From positions 94,016,895-94,080,894 of the forward strand of contig CM035226.1 of the NCBI GenBank assembly GCA_020226215.1: a stretch of DNA of 64,000 bases, read 5' to 3'. Of this stretch, positions 1-11,954 are shown in pieces; position 1 is the stretch's first letter, and each line of letters begins with the position of its first letter. The translations under genes were made by a program, and so were the position numbers. Below the pieces are notes generated by a model. The model had not been told where the DNA came from. It saw nothing but the letters and a program-made list of their open reading frames with translations, and searched no databases. This DNA is from Sindora glabra (taxonomy: Eukaryota > Streptophyta > Magnoliopsida > Fabales > Fabaceae).

Positions 1-2275
1 TGCACTACTCAAGTCTTTGTATTTCTTAAGAGTTTTTGTAAGCATCAAAGTTTAAACGAATAAGCAGGGTAGGATAGGGTAAAGGCTATGTAGGGTAACA
101 TAAGGTACAATAGTTGGTAGGATTTAGAAGAGTAAGGTTGAGTGGTGTAAAATGAGGCAAGGTAAGGTTTAGAAAAGCAGGGTGCATAAAGCAACATAAG
201 GTTTAAAAAAGTAACTATAAGATAGAGGGTAATATAGGATAACATAAAGAAGGGTAAGGTAATGTCCGTAGAGTAGCATAAGATTTAAAAAATTAATAAT
301 AAGGTAGAGGGTAATGTAGGTAAAAATAGGATATAATGTATGGCTTAGAAAGGTAAAGCTCAAAGAATTGAGTGAAGTTCTAGCATATGATGAAATAGGG
401 TAGGATAAAGGGTATATAAGATACCATAGCATACGATAGAGGATTAGTATTAGCTTTAGGATAGTGGGTAGCATTTAGAAGGTTACTATAAGGTAGAAAA
501 GTAAAGTTGTGTAGTGTGTAAAATAAAGCAAGTAAGTAAAATAGGAGGTAAAGCCCAAGGAGTAGAATAGTGGGTAGCATTTAGAATAATTATATAAGGT
601 AGAAAAGTAAGATTAGGTAGTATGTAAAATAAGGCATGTAGGTAGAATATGATAAAAAGTAAGATTTAGGATAAAGGGTAATGTATGGTAACATAAAGAA
701 AATAGATATAATAGGATAGAAGGTTTATTTAGAAGGTAAGGCTTTAAGGGTAAGATAGTATAGAGTGAAAAGAATAGGATAAAGGATAATGTTTAGGGTA
801 GAAAAGTAAGGTTGGGTAATGTGTAAAATAAGCTAGATAGGTAGACTGAGATAGAAGGTATGATCTAGAAGTCAAGTAATATAGGATAACATAGATAGGA
901 TATAGGATTTAAAAAGGTAAGGTAAAGGGTAGTGTAACATAGGATAAGTGGAATAGGGTAGGATGGTATATGGTTAAGGAATATAGGGTCAGGCAATATA
1001 AGGTAAGATAGAGGGTAATATAAAATAACATAATGGGTAGCATTTAGAAAGGTAGTGTAAGGCAGAAGAGTAAAGTTAGGTAATGTGTAAAATATGGTAA
1101 GTTGGTAGAATAGGATATAAGATAAGATTTAAAAAGGAAATGTTCAATGAGTAGGGTGGAGAATAAAGTCAAGTAGTATAGGGTAACATAAGGATAGAGA
1201 GTAATATAAATATGGATAGGATTTTAAAAAGGTAAGGTTGGCAATGTAAGATGGTGTAGGATTAGGTAAGGTAAGGCTCAAGGAGGAGGGCGTAGAATAG
1301 GGTCAAATATTATAGGATAACATGTAGGGTAGGATTTAGAGGGGTAAGATAGAGGGTAGTGTAACATAAGGTAGGGTGATATAGGATAATATAGGATAGG
1401 ACCATAAGATAGTTATAGTATAAGATAACATAGGATAGATTTAATGCTAAAAGGTATTGTAGGGTACATAGGGTCAAATATTATAGGATAACATGTAGGG
1501 TAGGATTTAGAGGGGTAAGATAGAGGGTAGTGTAACATAAGGTAGGGTGATATAGGATAATATAGGATAAGACCATAAGATAGTTATAGTATAAGATAAC
1601 ATAGGATAGATTTAATGCTAAAAGGTATTGTAGGGTACATAGCATAGGATAGAAGATGTCTGAATAAGTAAGTGTTAAGTAACATAGGATTGGTGGAATT
1701 AGGTCGGATAACATAGGATAGAGTGGAATTGGATAGGGTGTTATAAGGTTATATAGGATAGGATAGAAGGTAAAATGGGGTAATACAGGGTAAAATTTTA
1801 GAAGGGTGAGGTAAAAGGTAGTGTAACATAGGGTAGGTGGAATAAGGTAGGGATAAGGTAACATACTAGAGGGGTAGCAAAAGAGGTATATAGGGTAATA
1901 GATTAGGATTAATGTAAGAGGTAAGATAGAGGATAGTACAAGGTATATAACATAAGATAAAAGGTGTTGAATAGTATAGGTATTAGGTAACATAGAATAG
2001 GTGGAATTAGGTAGGTGGTAGGGTTGCATAAAATAGGATAAAAGGTATAAAGTAGGTGGAATAATGTAGAGTAGTATAAGGTAACATAAGATAGATAGAT
2101 TTATAGAATAGATTAAAAGGTAGTGCAAGGTGGTAGGTTTGCATAAAATAGGATAAAAGGTATAAAGTAGGTGAAATAATATAGAGTAGTATAAGGTAAC
2201 ATAAGATAGATTTATAAAATAGATTAGAAGGTAGTGTAAGGTACCATAATGTAGGATAAAATGTAGGATAGGGTA
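1..2275 (+). repeat. G/A/T-rich degenerate low-complexity block, copy 1
   Basis: The + strand is almost free of C and is built from variants of short words such as TAGGATA, TAGGGTAACATAAGGTA and GTAGCATTTAGAAGG. Higher-order repeats lie inside it: a near-identical 171-bp tandem pair at 1300-1470 and 1471-1641, and a pair of about 115 bp at 2014-2128 and 2129-2238. The same block, in the same orientation, recurs at 55593-58230. The long minus-strand frames here are open only because the complement is C/T-rich; they encode Leu/Tyr/Pro/Ser/Thr-rich strings and are not credible proteins. The block stops abruptly where 25S rRNA similarity begins. Confidence 0.85.
1300..1641 (+). repeat. Near-identical 171-bp tandem duplication
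   Basis: The unit beginning GGTCAAATATTATAGG occurs twice at an offset of about 171 bp with about one visible difference (AGGATAGGACC versus AGGATAAGACC). The equivalent part of the downstream copy, near 57500, holds only one diverged unit, so this duplication looks recent and specific to copy 1. Confidence 0.85.
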
Positions 2276-2611
2276 ACCTAGTACGAGAGGAACCATTGAT
2301 TCGTACAATTAGTTATCGCACTTGGTTGAAAAGTTAGTGGCGCAAAGCTATTGTGTGTTAGATTATGATTAATGCTTCAAAATCAGAGTCATAATCCATG
2401 ACACGCGTGCTCGCCACCTATTTGCTAACCAGCAATAAGGGCAGAGACCTCTAAAGGCACGTGTTGTAGGCGAACCTCATACGGCAAACAAGCCATACGA
2501 GATGCCTTGAAATGCAATTCCTATCGAACGACGAGTAGAATCCTTTGTAAACGACTTAAATATGCGTGGTAGTAAGTGGTAGAGTGGCCTTGCTGTTACA
2601 ATCGTCCCTCC
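2276..2611 (+). pseudogene. Truncated, decayed 25S rRNA 3' end, copy 1
   Basis: This matches the last part of plant 25S ribosomal RNA. It starts at ACCTAGTACGAGAGGAACC, the sarcin-ricin loop, which is intact here (2280-2294). It runs through recognisable segments: CACTTGGTTGAAAAG, AAAGGCACGTGTTG, GTAGAATCCTTTG, CGACTTAAATATGCG and GAGTGGCCTTGCTG. It ends near CGTCCCTCC. Everything 5' of the loop is missing and replaced by low-complexity sequence. Most differences from the expected rRNA are C-to-T or G-to-A changes. The stretch before the final CGTCCCTCC (around CCACTGAGATTCAG) is deleted compared with copy 2. At about 336 bp it is a non-functional rDNA-derived fragment. Confidence 0.9.
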
Positions 2612-5170
2612 CTAACACCCTAATTAAAAATTCGACCAGACAGAAACTTATAGAAAGGGAAGAGCTAGCCCTCCTATTAAGTAGTGCAAACCTAAGGATG
2701 GTCATAACTTTGGGTTTGGCAAAATCAAAGGGTGGGAGCAAGCAAAAGAAAAGGCATAAGGCGGCATGCCAAGAAAGTGGCTCAGGGGCATTCAAGTTAC
2801 TAGAGTAGTAACTTGCAATGGGCATTTTCAAGCTATCGACTGGAAGTCATGCCTAGGCCTTCTTAACAATCACAGAGCACCTACCCGTAACTAGACTTAA
2901 AAAAGATCGTGCATAACACTTGGCCTATATTAGTGCAAAAACCCTAAAAGAAAGCCTGCCCAAGTGAGCTAGCCAAGGTTGCATATGTGGGCAACTAGTC
3001 TATACATTCGTCTAGCTAACTCGAGCCTATACAGACAGTAGACCAAAGTGCTTGTACGGCCAATTGGTTGGTCTACCTAGGCGCCTGTAAGGCCAGCTAG
3101 CCAACTCATGCACTCATCTAGCTAGTTTGCTTAAGTGCCTGTATGGCCAGCAGGCTAAGGTGCCTATGCGGCTAGCCAAGCCATGTGCCCAGTTGGCTAG
3201 TCTGCCCAGGCTTTCGTGCAGCCAAGCCAACAAGCTCTTGCGTCGATCTGTATGGCCTAACAGGCCAACAGCAAGCCAACAAGCTCTTGTCTGGCTAGTT
3301 CGCCCAAGAGTCTGTATCCCAAGTGTTGTTACAACTAATTAGGTCGTGTGCCTGTCCAGTGGCTAATCAAGCTATGCACCCGTCTGGCGGCCAATCAAGC
3401 TAGAAGCGCTCGTTTGGCAATCGCCTATACAGCTTGTAGCCCGTACACTTTGGCCAGTTTACCCAGGCACTTATGCGGCTTGCCAACCCGTGCATTTGTT
3501 TGGCCAGTCCGCTTAAGAGCCCATGTACATCCTACAAGCCAAGGGCCAGTGCCTAAACGGCCACTAGTGTCAGGCGTAACGTCCTAGCTCATGCGCTTGT
3601 TTGGTTAGTCCGTCCAGGTGCTCATGTGACAAACCAGGTTGTGCGCCCTTTTGGCCAATTTACCCTAGCACCTGTGTATCTTGGTTAGTTTGCCGAGGCG
3701 CCCATGTAGCTTTCTAGTTTGTGTGTCCAAGACCAAGGCATTATGAGTTTGGCTAATCCACCAAGGTGCTCATGCATCTACCTGACCAATCTACCTAAGG
3801 TCTGCCAGCATGATGCTTCACTCAAGCACTAGTGAGGCCTGCAATATAAGCCCTACGTGTGGCCAGGCAAGCCGTGCACTTATTTGGCAAGTTCGCCCAA
3901 GCGCCTGTATGGCATGCCAAGGCATTTATGCACCCGTCTAGCCAATCCACTCTATACAGCCTACAAGCTAAGGTGCCCATGTGGCTAGTGAACCTATATG
4001 TCTAACTACGCCTAGGCCTGTATAGCCATTAGCCATTAGGCCTGTATAGCCATTAGGCCAAGCCACTAGTACAACGGCTGCCAATCCGTGCGCTCATCTA
4101 GCTAGTCCGCTTAAGCATCCATGTGGCCACTCAACCCATGCGGCGCCTGTTTGGTAGTCTGCCTAAGTGCTTATGTGGCCAGCCCATGCGTCTATTTGAC
4201 ATTCCGCCCAGCCGCTTGTGCGGCAAGCATGCCAAGGTGCCTGTGCAGCCTACAACCCATGTGCCCTACAACCCATACAACCTATGTGCTATCCACCCAG
4301 GTGCCCGTACATCCTGCAAGGCACCTATACGATTTGCCAACAATCTGTGCGCTCATCTAGCTAGTCCGCCATAAGCCAAGGTGCCTATCGCTTATGCTAC
4401 CAACCAACCTGTACACCTATCTGGTCAGTCCGTCATAATGGCCAAAGCGCCCGTACAACTTGCTAGCTCGTGCACTCGTCTAAGTGCCATCTGCCTAAGT
4501 GCCTGCCTAAGTGCCTGTAATCTTATAAGCTAAGGTGCCCGTGTGACTTACTAGCTCGTGCACTCGTCTAAGTGCCATCCGCCCAGGTGCCCATACATCC
4601 TGCAAGCTAAGACGCCCATGCAATTTGCCAACCTATGCGCCTGTCTAGCCAGTCCGCTATGGTGGCCAAGGTGCCTATCGCCTATGCCGTTAGCCAACTT
4701 GTGCACCCATCTAGCCCAGCCCATGTGCTCGTTTGACCATTTTGCCCATTTGACCACGCGCCTATGTAGTTAACATGCCAAGGCACCCGTGCAGTCTCCT
4801 AACCTGTGCACTCATCTGACCAGTTTGCTCGAGCACTCGTGCAACCCACCCACCCTGCCACCTGGTGCCTATGCAACCTGCAAACTAAGATGAGTGCAGT
4901 CTGCAAACTAATGTGAGTGCGACCAAGCACGAACAATCTTTTCAAGCCTAGTCCGTACAATTGTCCAGCTAATGGGTCATCTAGCTTGTCCGCCCAAGTG
5001 CTTGTGCTGTCAGTAGACTAAGGCGCACGGGCCTACGGCCTACGGCTTACCAACTCGTGCACTTATTTGGCCAATCCGCTTAAGTGCTCATATGGCTCAA
5101 GTCCCATGTAGCCAGCACTCTAAGGCACTTGTGTGACCTTTCAGTTTAAACATGTAAAACAAGCAAGGTA
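2612..5170 (+). repeat. rDNA intergenic-spacer-like region with ~50-bp GC-rich subrepeats, copy 1
   Basis: The sequence directly follows the 25S 3' end, where the rDNA intergenic spacer should begin. The first 300 bp or so (to about 2950) form a leader shared with copy 2, including CATAACTTTGGGTTTGGC and GCAAGCAAAAGAA. From about 2950 it becomes an array of degenerate units of roughly 50 bp built from words such as GTCTGGCCAGTCCGCCCAAG, GTGCCTGTGCGGCC and GCCAAGGTGCC. Many positions alternate CG with TG or CA, as expected from deamination of methylated CpG. It is much more GC-rich than the rest of the window. The short frames seen here arise from the subrepeats. Confidence 0.75.
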
Positions 5171-5204
5171 GGCGAGCTTCAAATTAAAGTATCCGCAAGT
5201 GCCC

Positions 5205-5330
5205 GCATGTAGCTCATATTTTTTTTAAATATCTTTATTAATTATTTTATTTTATAATTTATAAATTATATTTTCATATTTTAATTTTTATTGAATTATT
5301 TGAGTAAAAAAATTAAATTAAAATATACAA
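5205..5330. other. Short AT-rich spacer
   Basis: About 125 bp of very AT-rich sequence separates the GC-rich array from the C/T-rich block. It has no counterpart at the matching junction of the downstream copy near 62210, so it is either an insertion in copy 1 or was lost from copy 2. Confidence 0.6.
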
Positions 5331-8300
5331 GTAGGGTAAATGGAAGATTGGTTGTGGTAAGGTTATACTTGTAATTCTAAACCCTAAATCTTAACTTTAT
5401 GGTACCTTACCACTCTATTTTAACTCTATGTTACCCTACCTACTCTTCTCTATCTACCAGCCCTACTTATAACTTTAAACTAACCTTACCCTACTACCAG
5501 ATATTTTACTAAACCCAAAACCACCCCATCACCCTACTACTAGATACTTTCTACCTTACTCTCTACTACCCTCTACTTTGCCAAGCCCTTTGCAATCCTA
5601 AACCATAAGTCTTACTTTCTACCTTAATCTTATGCTACCCTGCTTACTTTTTCCTACCCTATCATACTTGTAACCTTAAACCTTACCTTTTACCTTTACT
5701 ATACTTGTAATCCTACCTCACTTAACTTAATCTTCTCAGCCACCCTACCCTTTCTCAACCACCTCACTCCTTATCCTTACTTTCTACTATGCTTGTAATC
5801 TTACCTTACCTTACCCTTTCACCCTACCATACGTTGCACCTTACTTGTAACCCTAAACCTATTCTATCTACCCTACATTATCTACATTATCTACTCTACT
5901 TTAGCCACCTTACTCCATATCCTTGCTCTTTACTTTGCTATGCTTGTAATCCTACCTCACCCTACCCCTCACCCTACCTTGCACCTTACTTTCTACTCTA
6001 ACTTTATGCTACTCGAGTATCTTGACTCCCTACCTACCCCTACCTCTACCCCTTCATCGCACCCCATTTACTTATATCTCACTCCTTAAACATGACCACT
6101 CCATATCCTTGCTTTTTACTTTGCTATGCTTGTAATCCTACCTCACCTTACCCCTCACCCTACCATACCTTGCACCTTACTTGTGACCCTCCATCTACCT
6201 AACTATCTTACCTCTACCCTTTCATCGCACCTTACTTATACCTCACTCCTTACCCTATTCTCTACCCTATTCTCTACCTTACCTTACTTGTAACCTTTAA
6301 CCTTAAACATGACTTACAACTTTAAACCTACTCCATTTACCCTCTCTATGCTACCTTACTTACTCTATGTGCCTTGTAATCCTAAATCCTAAACCTTACT
6401 TCTACCCCAACTTTATGCTACCCCACCAATTCTTCCTAATCACCCCAATTCCTTGCCTACCTTACCCTATTTGCAACTTTAAACTTACCTTTCTATACTC
6501 GTTAAACTTTAAACCACTCCATCATCTTGCTCCCTTACCTACTTACTTAAATCTTAAACCTAATTTACTCTACCCTGCTTTATACTTGTAATCCTAAATC
6601 CTAAACCTTACTTTTTATCCTAACTTATGCTACCCCATTAACTTTTCTTAGCCACCCTAATTCCTTAACTATTTTATTGTACTTGCTAAGCTTACTTCAC
6701 CTTGCTATAGTTGTTAGCTATAGTTGTTAAACTTTAAACCACTACTTCTCTTACTCTATGCGACTCTACTATACTTGTAGTCCTAAACCTAAACCTCAAA
6801 CCTCACTTTTCTACCCTAACTTTATGCTACCCCATCCTACCCGCAACCTTAACTTTTACTCTTTGCTATCCTTGCAATCCTATCTCACTTTACCCTTTCA
6901 CCCTACCTCATTTACCTATACCGATCTTACTTACAACTTTAAACCTCTAAATCATACTTTGCCCTACTATACTTTTAATCTCTACTCTTTACCTTACTTG
7001 TAATCATACCTTACTCCCCTTACTCTACCTTGCTCTATTATTTGCTCTATTATACTTGTAGTCCTAAAACTCAAACCTCATTTTTTCTACCCTAACTTTA
7101 TGCTACCCCATTTACTCCACTCCTCCCCACCCCATCCTATCCGTAACCTTAAACATTACTTTTTGCTATCCTTGCAATCCTGACTCACTCTACCCTTTCA
7201 CCCTACCTCACTTACCTATACTCATCTTACAACCTTAAACCTCTAAATCATACTTTGCCCTACTATACTTTCAATCTCTACTCTTTACCTACTTGTAATC
7301 ATACCTTACTCTAAACCTGCTCACCCTACTCTATGCTAAGCGCTAAGCCACCTACTTTTCTTAGCCATCTTCTCACCTTGCTCTATCCTATTCCTATCTT
7401 ACTTTACTTTTTACCTTACTATGCTCCTACCTCACTTTATTCTCTACCCTATTTACATTCCCACCTCACCTCATCCTATCCTATTCCTACTCTCCTTTAC
7501 CTACTTATAATCATATGCTCACCCTACTCTATGCTAAGCCACCTACTTTTCTTAGCCACCTCTTCACCTTACTGCGCCTCTGACCTTACCTTACCCTATC
7601 TTATTCCTACCTCACTTTACTTGTACAACTTTAACTTTTAAACCTTAACCTACTCTCCTTTACCCTATCATATTCTAACATTACTTTATCCTACTTGCAT
7701 TTCTACCTAACCCTACCTTATCCTTTTCCTACCTCACTTTACTCTCTACTCTTCTCAACCACCTTTACTCCTACACTTAACCTACTCTCCTTTACCTTAT
7801 CCTATTCTTACCTTACTTTATCCTACTTGCATTTCTACCTCACCCTACTCTCTACCTTACTCTTACCCCTTCCTTACCTTCTTTCCTACTTCACTTTACT
7901 CTCTACTTTACTCTTCTCAACCACATTTACTCCTGTAGCTTTGACTTTCAAACCTTAACCTACTCTCCCTTACCCTATCATATTCCTATTTTACTTTGTT
8001 CTACTTGCATCTACTTGCATCTCCTCACCCTACCCTCTACCTTACTCTTACCTTACTCTTACCCCTTCCTTACCTTCTTTCCTACTTCACTTTACTTTTT
8101 ACCATGCCTTATAATACTTGCAACCTCTAAACTCTATTGTACTTGCAATCCTACCTCATCTTACTTAACCTGACTCTTTACCCTACTTTTAATCATATCT
8201 CACCCTAAACTTGCAATCCTATCTCACTTTACCCGTACTTTTACCCTACTTATACCTTTTCCTACATCCTTTCTTACCTTACTTTATTCTCTATCCTATC

Positions 8301-8400
8301 TTACTATATTTATAACCTTATAACCCCTGAACCTGCTCTCCACTTTACTTACAATCCTGCCCTACCTATTTACCCTATCTTATGTATCCCACCCCACCTA
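5331..8400 (-). repeat. C/T-rich degenerate low-complexity block, inverse of the G-rich block
   Basis: The + strand is built from CTACCCTACTT, TTATGCTACCCCACC, ATACTTGTAATCCTAAACC and similar words. The reverse complement (GGTAGCATAA, TAGGGTAG, GGTTTAGG) resembles the G-rich block at 1-2275, so the two flank the 25S/IGS segment in opposite orientation. The start of this block (5340-5520) closely matches 63880-64000, which fixes the correspondence with copy 2. Frames such as the one at 7333-7641 are composition artefacts. Confidence 0.8.
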
Positions 8401-8404
8401 CTAT

Positions 8405-9060
8405 ACTCTAGTTTTTTAGACAATCACTCCTTTATTGAATAAATATGCCTATTAATAATAGAAATATTTTATTTTGTTTTTTCTATTTTAAGATTTTTTT
8501 ATTTTTTATTTTTTCTCTTTACCAAATATCATAACTGAAACTATTTTAAGAACATATTTTGTTATCATACTTGTAAAAGCCTCCTTGTTAGGCACTCCAT
8601 TCCCTTATTAAATAAATATATCTATTAATAATGGAAACATTTTGCTATTTTTTTTTTCATTTCAAGATGTTTTGGTTCTCTATATTTTTTTCTTTTTACC
8701 AAACATCATAATTAAAACTCCATTAAGAACATACTCTACAGCCACTTATAGCTTTAAAAAGCCTATTTGTTATACACCCTATTCTCTTATCAAATAAATA
8801 TATCTATTAATAATGAAAACATTTTGTTTTCTTTTTTCTATTTCAAGATGTTTTTGTTATCTATTTTTTCTCTATACCAAACAACATAGCTAAAACCTTG
8901 CCAAGAACATACTCTACTATCCACTTGTAGTTTGCAAAAGCCTCCTTGTTAAACACCACACTCCTTTGTCGAATAAATATATCTATTAATGATGGAAACA
9001 TGTTGTTCTCTATTTTTATTATTTACCATATCTAAAACTTTGTTGAGTATATACTCTATT
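8405..9060. repeat. Tandem repeat of ~178-bp units, four copies
   Basis: The anchor AATAAATATRYCTATTAATRATG occurs at 8438, 8611, 8793 and 8972, giving spacings of 173, 182 and 179 bp. Each unit also carries a T-rich tract, an ACCAAAY-ATCATA-like segment and GCCTCCTTGTTA. The 178-bp period is in the range typical of plant satellites, but only four diverged units are present. No gene is seen. Confidence 0.85.
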
Positions 9061-9299
9061 ACCATTTGTTCTCATCCTCCTTGTAAAAGCATCAACACCA
9101 TCCCCATTTTATGATTCTTCACCCTATCTAAGTTTGATTAGTTTTGTCTGATTTGATGATTTATCCTACTTGCAACTTTACCTCATCCATTACCTCAACC
9201 TTACCTACCCTTTACCTTCTACTCCTACCTTCTAGCATACTCGCATGAGACCAAGACTTAACTTACTTTACTCTTTTTAACTTGTTCCTTACCGATATA

Positions 9300-10660
9300 C
9301 CCTATTGTCCTTGACAAACATTTTTAGAAATATTACAAATTTACCTCACATTATTAGCTAGCGTGTTTATAAATTTACCTCACCTTACAAATACTTTTAA
9401 TTAGCTTTGTTAATTTAGATAGGGTGTCTTCTTTTAAAATTTTTATAAAAATATTCAAATGTATCGAAGTTGATTTTTATAAATTATCTTGAAAGAATTA
9501 TAAGGTAAGTTTGTATTTTTTTGTTAAATAACTCTAAAAATACTTATATTTTCTTTAACTTAAATATTCTGTTATGCAATTTCAACAATGTTTTTGTTGT
9601 GTTTTGTAGCATGAAAACTCTCCTCACATTATGAAGTTTTTACAAAAATTTTCAAAAGTATCAAGGCTAATTTTTTATAAGTTATCTTGAAAGAATTATT
9701 ACTTTTGATTGGCTTTGTTGATTTAGATCGTGTACTTAAAAAATATATAACGTGAGGCAAGTTTGTATTCTTTTTTTTGTTAGAAAACTTTCAAAATGCT
9801 TATATTTTCTTTAAGCTAAATTCTTTATGCAATTTCAATAATAAAGATTTTTCTTAATTTAGATTTATTATGCAATTTCAGTAATAAAATTTCTTTTTTT
9901 TATAAGTAGCAAAGTGATGTAAGCTTGTATTTATAAAAAAATATAATGTGAGGTAAATTTGTATTTTTTGTTAGATAGCTTTGAAAATAGTTGTATTTTC
10001 TTTGACTTAAATTATTTGTTATGCAATTTCAATAATAAAGATTTTTTGTTAATTTAGTTTTGTTATGCAACTTTAGCAATAAAAATTCCTTTATTTTGTA
10101 ATTGGCAAAGTATATAAAAAATACAAAATTTTTATAAAGTTTTAATAAAAATATTCAAAGACATCAAAGCTAATTTTTATATATCATCTTGAAAGAATTA
10201 GTACTTTTAATTGTTAAATTAGGTAGTGTGTTTATAAAAATATATAATGTGAGATAAGTTTGTATTTTTTGTTAGATAGCTTTGAAAATACTTATATTTT
10301 CTTTGATAAAAATTGTTGTTATGCAATTTCAACAACACACATTTTTATTAATGTAGCTTTACAATGCAGTTTCAACAATAAAAATTTCTTTGTTTTGTAA
10401 CAAGCAAAATATATAAAAAAGTATAAAATTTTTATAAAAATATTTAAAGACATCAAGTTAATTTTTATAAATTATCTTGAGAGAATTCATGCTTTTTAAT
10501 TAGTGTTATTAATTTAAATAGTGTGTTTACCAAAATATATAATGTGAGGTAAGTTTGTTAGATAGCTTTGAAAATACTTATATTTTGTTTGACTTAAATT
10601 TTTTGTTATGCGATTTGAGAAATAAAGATTTTTGTTTTGTTTTGTAACATGTAGAGTATG
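9300..10660. repeat. Irregular AT-rich tandem repeat, ~290-bp period
   Basis: The motif ATGCAATTTCAA recurs at 9574, 9827, 9870, 10021 and 10321, with a diverged copy at 10608. It is accompanied each time by GATAGCTTTGAAAATACTTATATTTTC-like and ATCTTGAAAGAATTA segments. Full units are about 290-300 bp; some are truncated. The interval 9061-9300 between the two arrays shows nothing recognisable. Confidence 0.75.
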
Positions 10661-11950
10661 TAAAAAACACAATATTTACAAAGGAAAACTTCATTCAACT
10701 CATATTCTAGAGCTCCTAGGAAAAATTGTTAAGTTAACACAAACTAATTCCTTAAAGAACACTATTAATAAAAAAAAACTAATTTATAGTAACAAAAATG
10801 TTAAGCAAAAATATATTTACCTCTGATAAAGATCAATTGCAATTTGTAAAAATCATGCACATCATGAAAATGACCTGCATAGGACCAATTAAATAGGACA
10901 GGAATGAAAACTTTGAATAAAAATAATGAAAGAGTTTGTTTTGGCAAAGGTAGAATCATAACTTAGAAAGTTAAGAGACAAGAGATCATTATCTTATTAG
11001 ATAATGTTTGATAGCATAATCAAGCATTGCTAACAGTTATTAGCCTAATCTTGAGAGCAAAAGAACATTTATTTTTTGACAATAAAAACCAAACAAAATG
11101 AAATATGATGGTGAAAATCAATTGAGATGAGCAAGTCATGTTTAATAATAATTATGGCAAGTATGGGCAAGATGACATTAAGTTTGTAAAGGTTGATAAG
11201 AGAGAATACATCATGAAAAATATCAAATGAACTTCTCTTCTTGAGCTTCCTTTCTATTAAAACTCCAAGAATGGAGGATTCCATTTCATGTAGTAGGTGA
11301 TCCTCTATTTGCTAGGGAAGATATACGAATTTGCATATAAGAAACATGAAAGGATAAGAAGTTTGTCCTAAAAAATCATGTATTAACAATATAATAAAAA
11401 ATACTACTTTTAAAGGACAATAATCTTAACTTTGGAAAATTTGGAATCCATGCAAGTTTTTGCCAAAGCTTCCACAAAGCAATCCAAAAACTCATATATA
11501 TTGGAGTTTAGGTTCGTCTATCTTCAGTGAGCATCAAAATTCACACTTTTAATAAGAAGTTAGCTAAATCTATCATAATAACTGAAGTTAACTAAATCTA
11601 TCATAATAACTTCTTCCCTTTTGATAACAAGTGAATATCTCATAACAGTTTAGCAACACCTTTTCCAGTAAAGGGGAAAAAAGCTAAATTATTTGGGAGT
11701 GTATGATAAGAATAAAATTCCTAATTTGGGATGCAAAAGAAGACATAGGTGGATTACAACATGTACTATTTTAGCCAATTTTTGCACATAAACTTTATTA
11801 TCATAGGAAAATCATTTAAGAAATCACCACGCAGCAAGATTAGTAACCATAATTGAGTAAATTTAGAGTCAAATAGAATGAACTTACCAACACCTATCTC
11901 TTAATATTTTCTTTTCTGTATTATATGTGGTTGCGGAAACTTTGTACAAA
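10661..11950. other. AT-rich intergenic sequence, no gene recognised
   Basis: Only short, unconserved open frames occur here. I see no recognisable exon, RNA gene or terminal inverted repeat. Confidence 0.5.
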
Positions 11951-11954
11951 AAAT

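Noticed and set aside
3127..4773. Several short open frames in the GC-rich array (also 58807-62060)
   Set aside because: They are frames through ~50-bp subrepeats with Cys/Pro/Ala/Leu-rich products and no conservation between copies.
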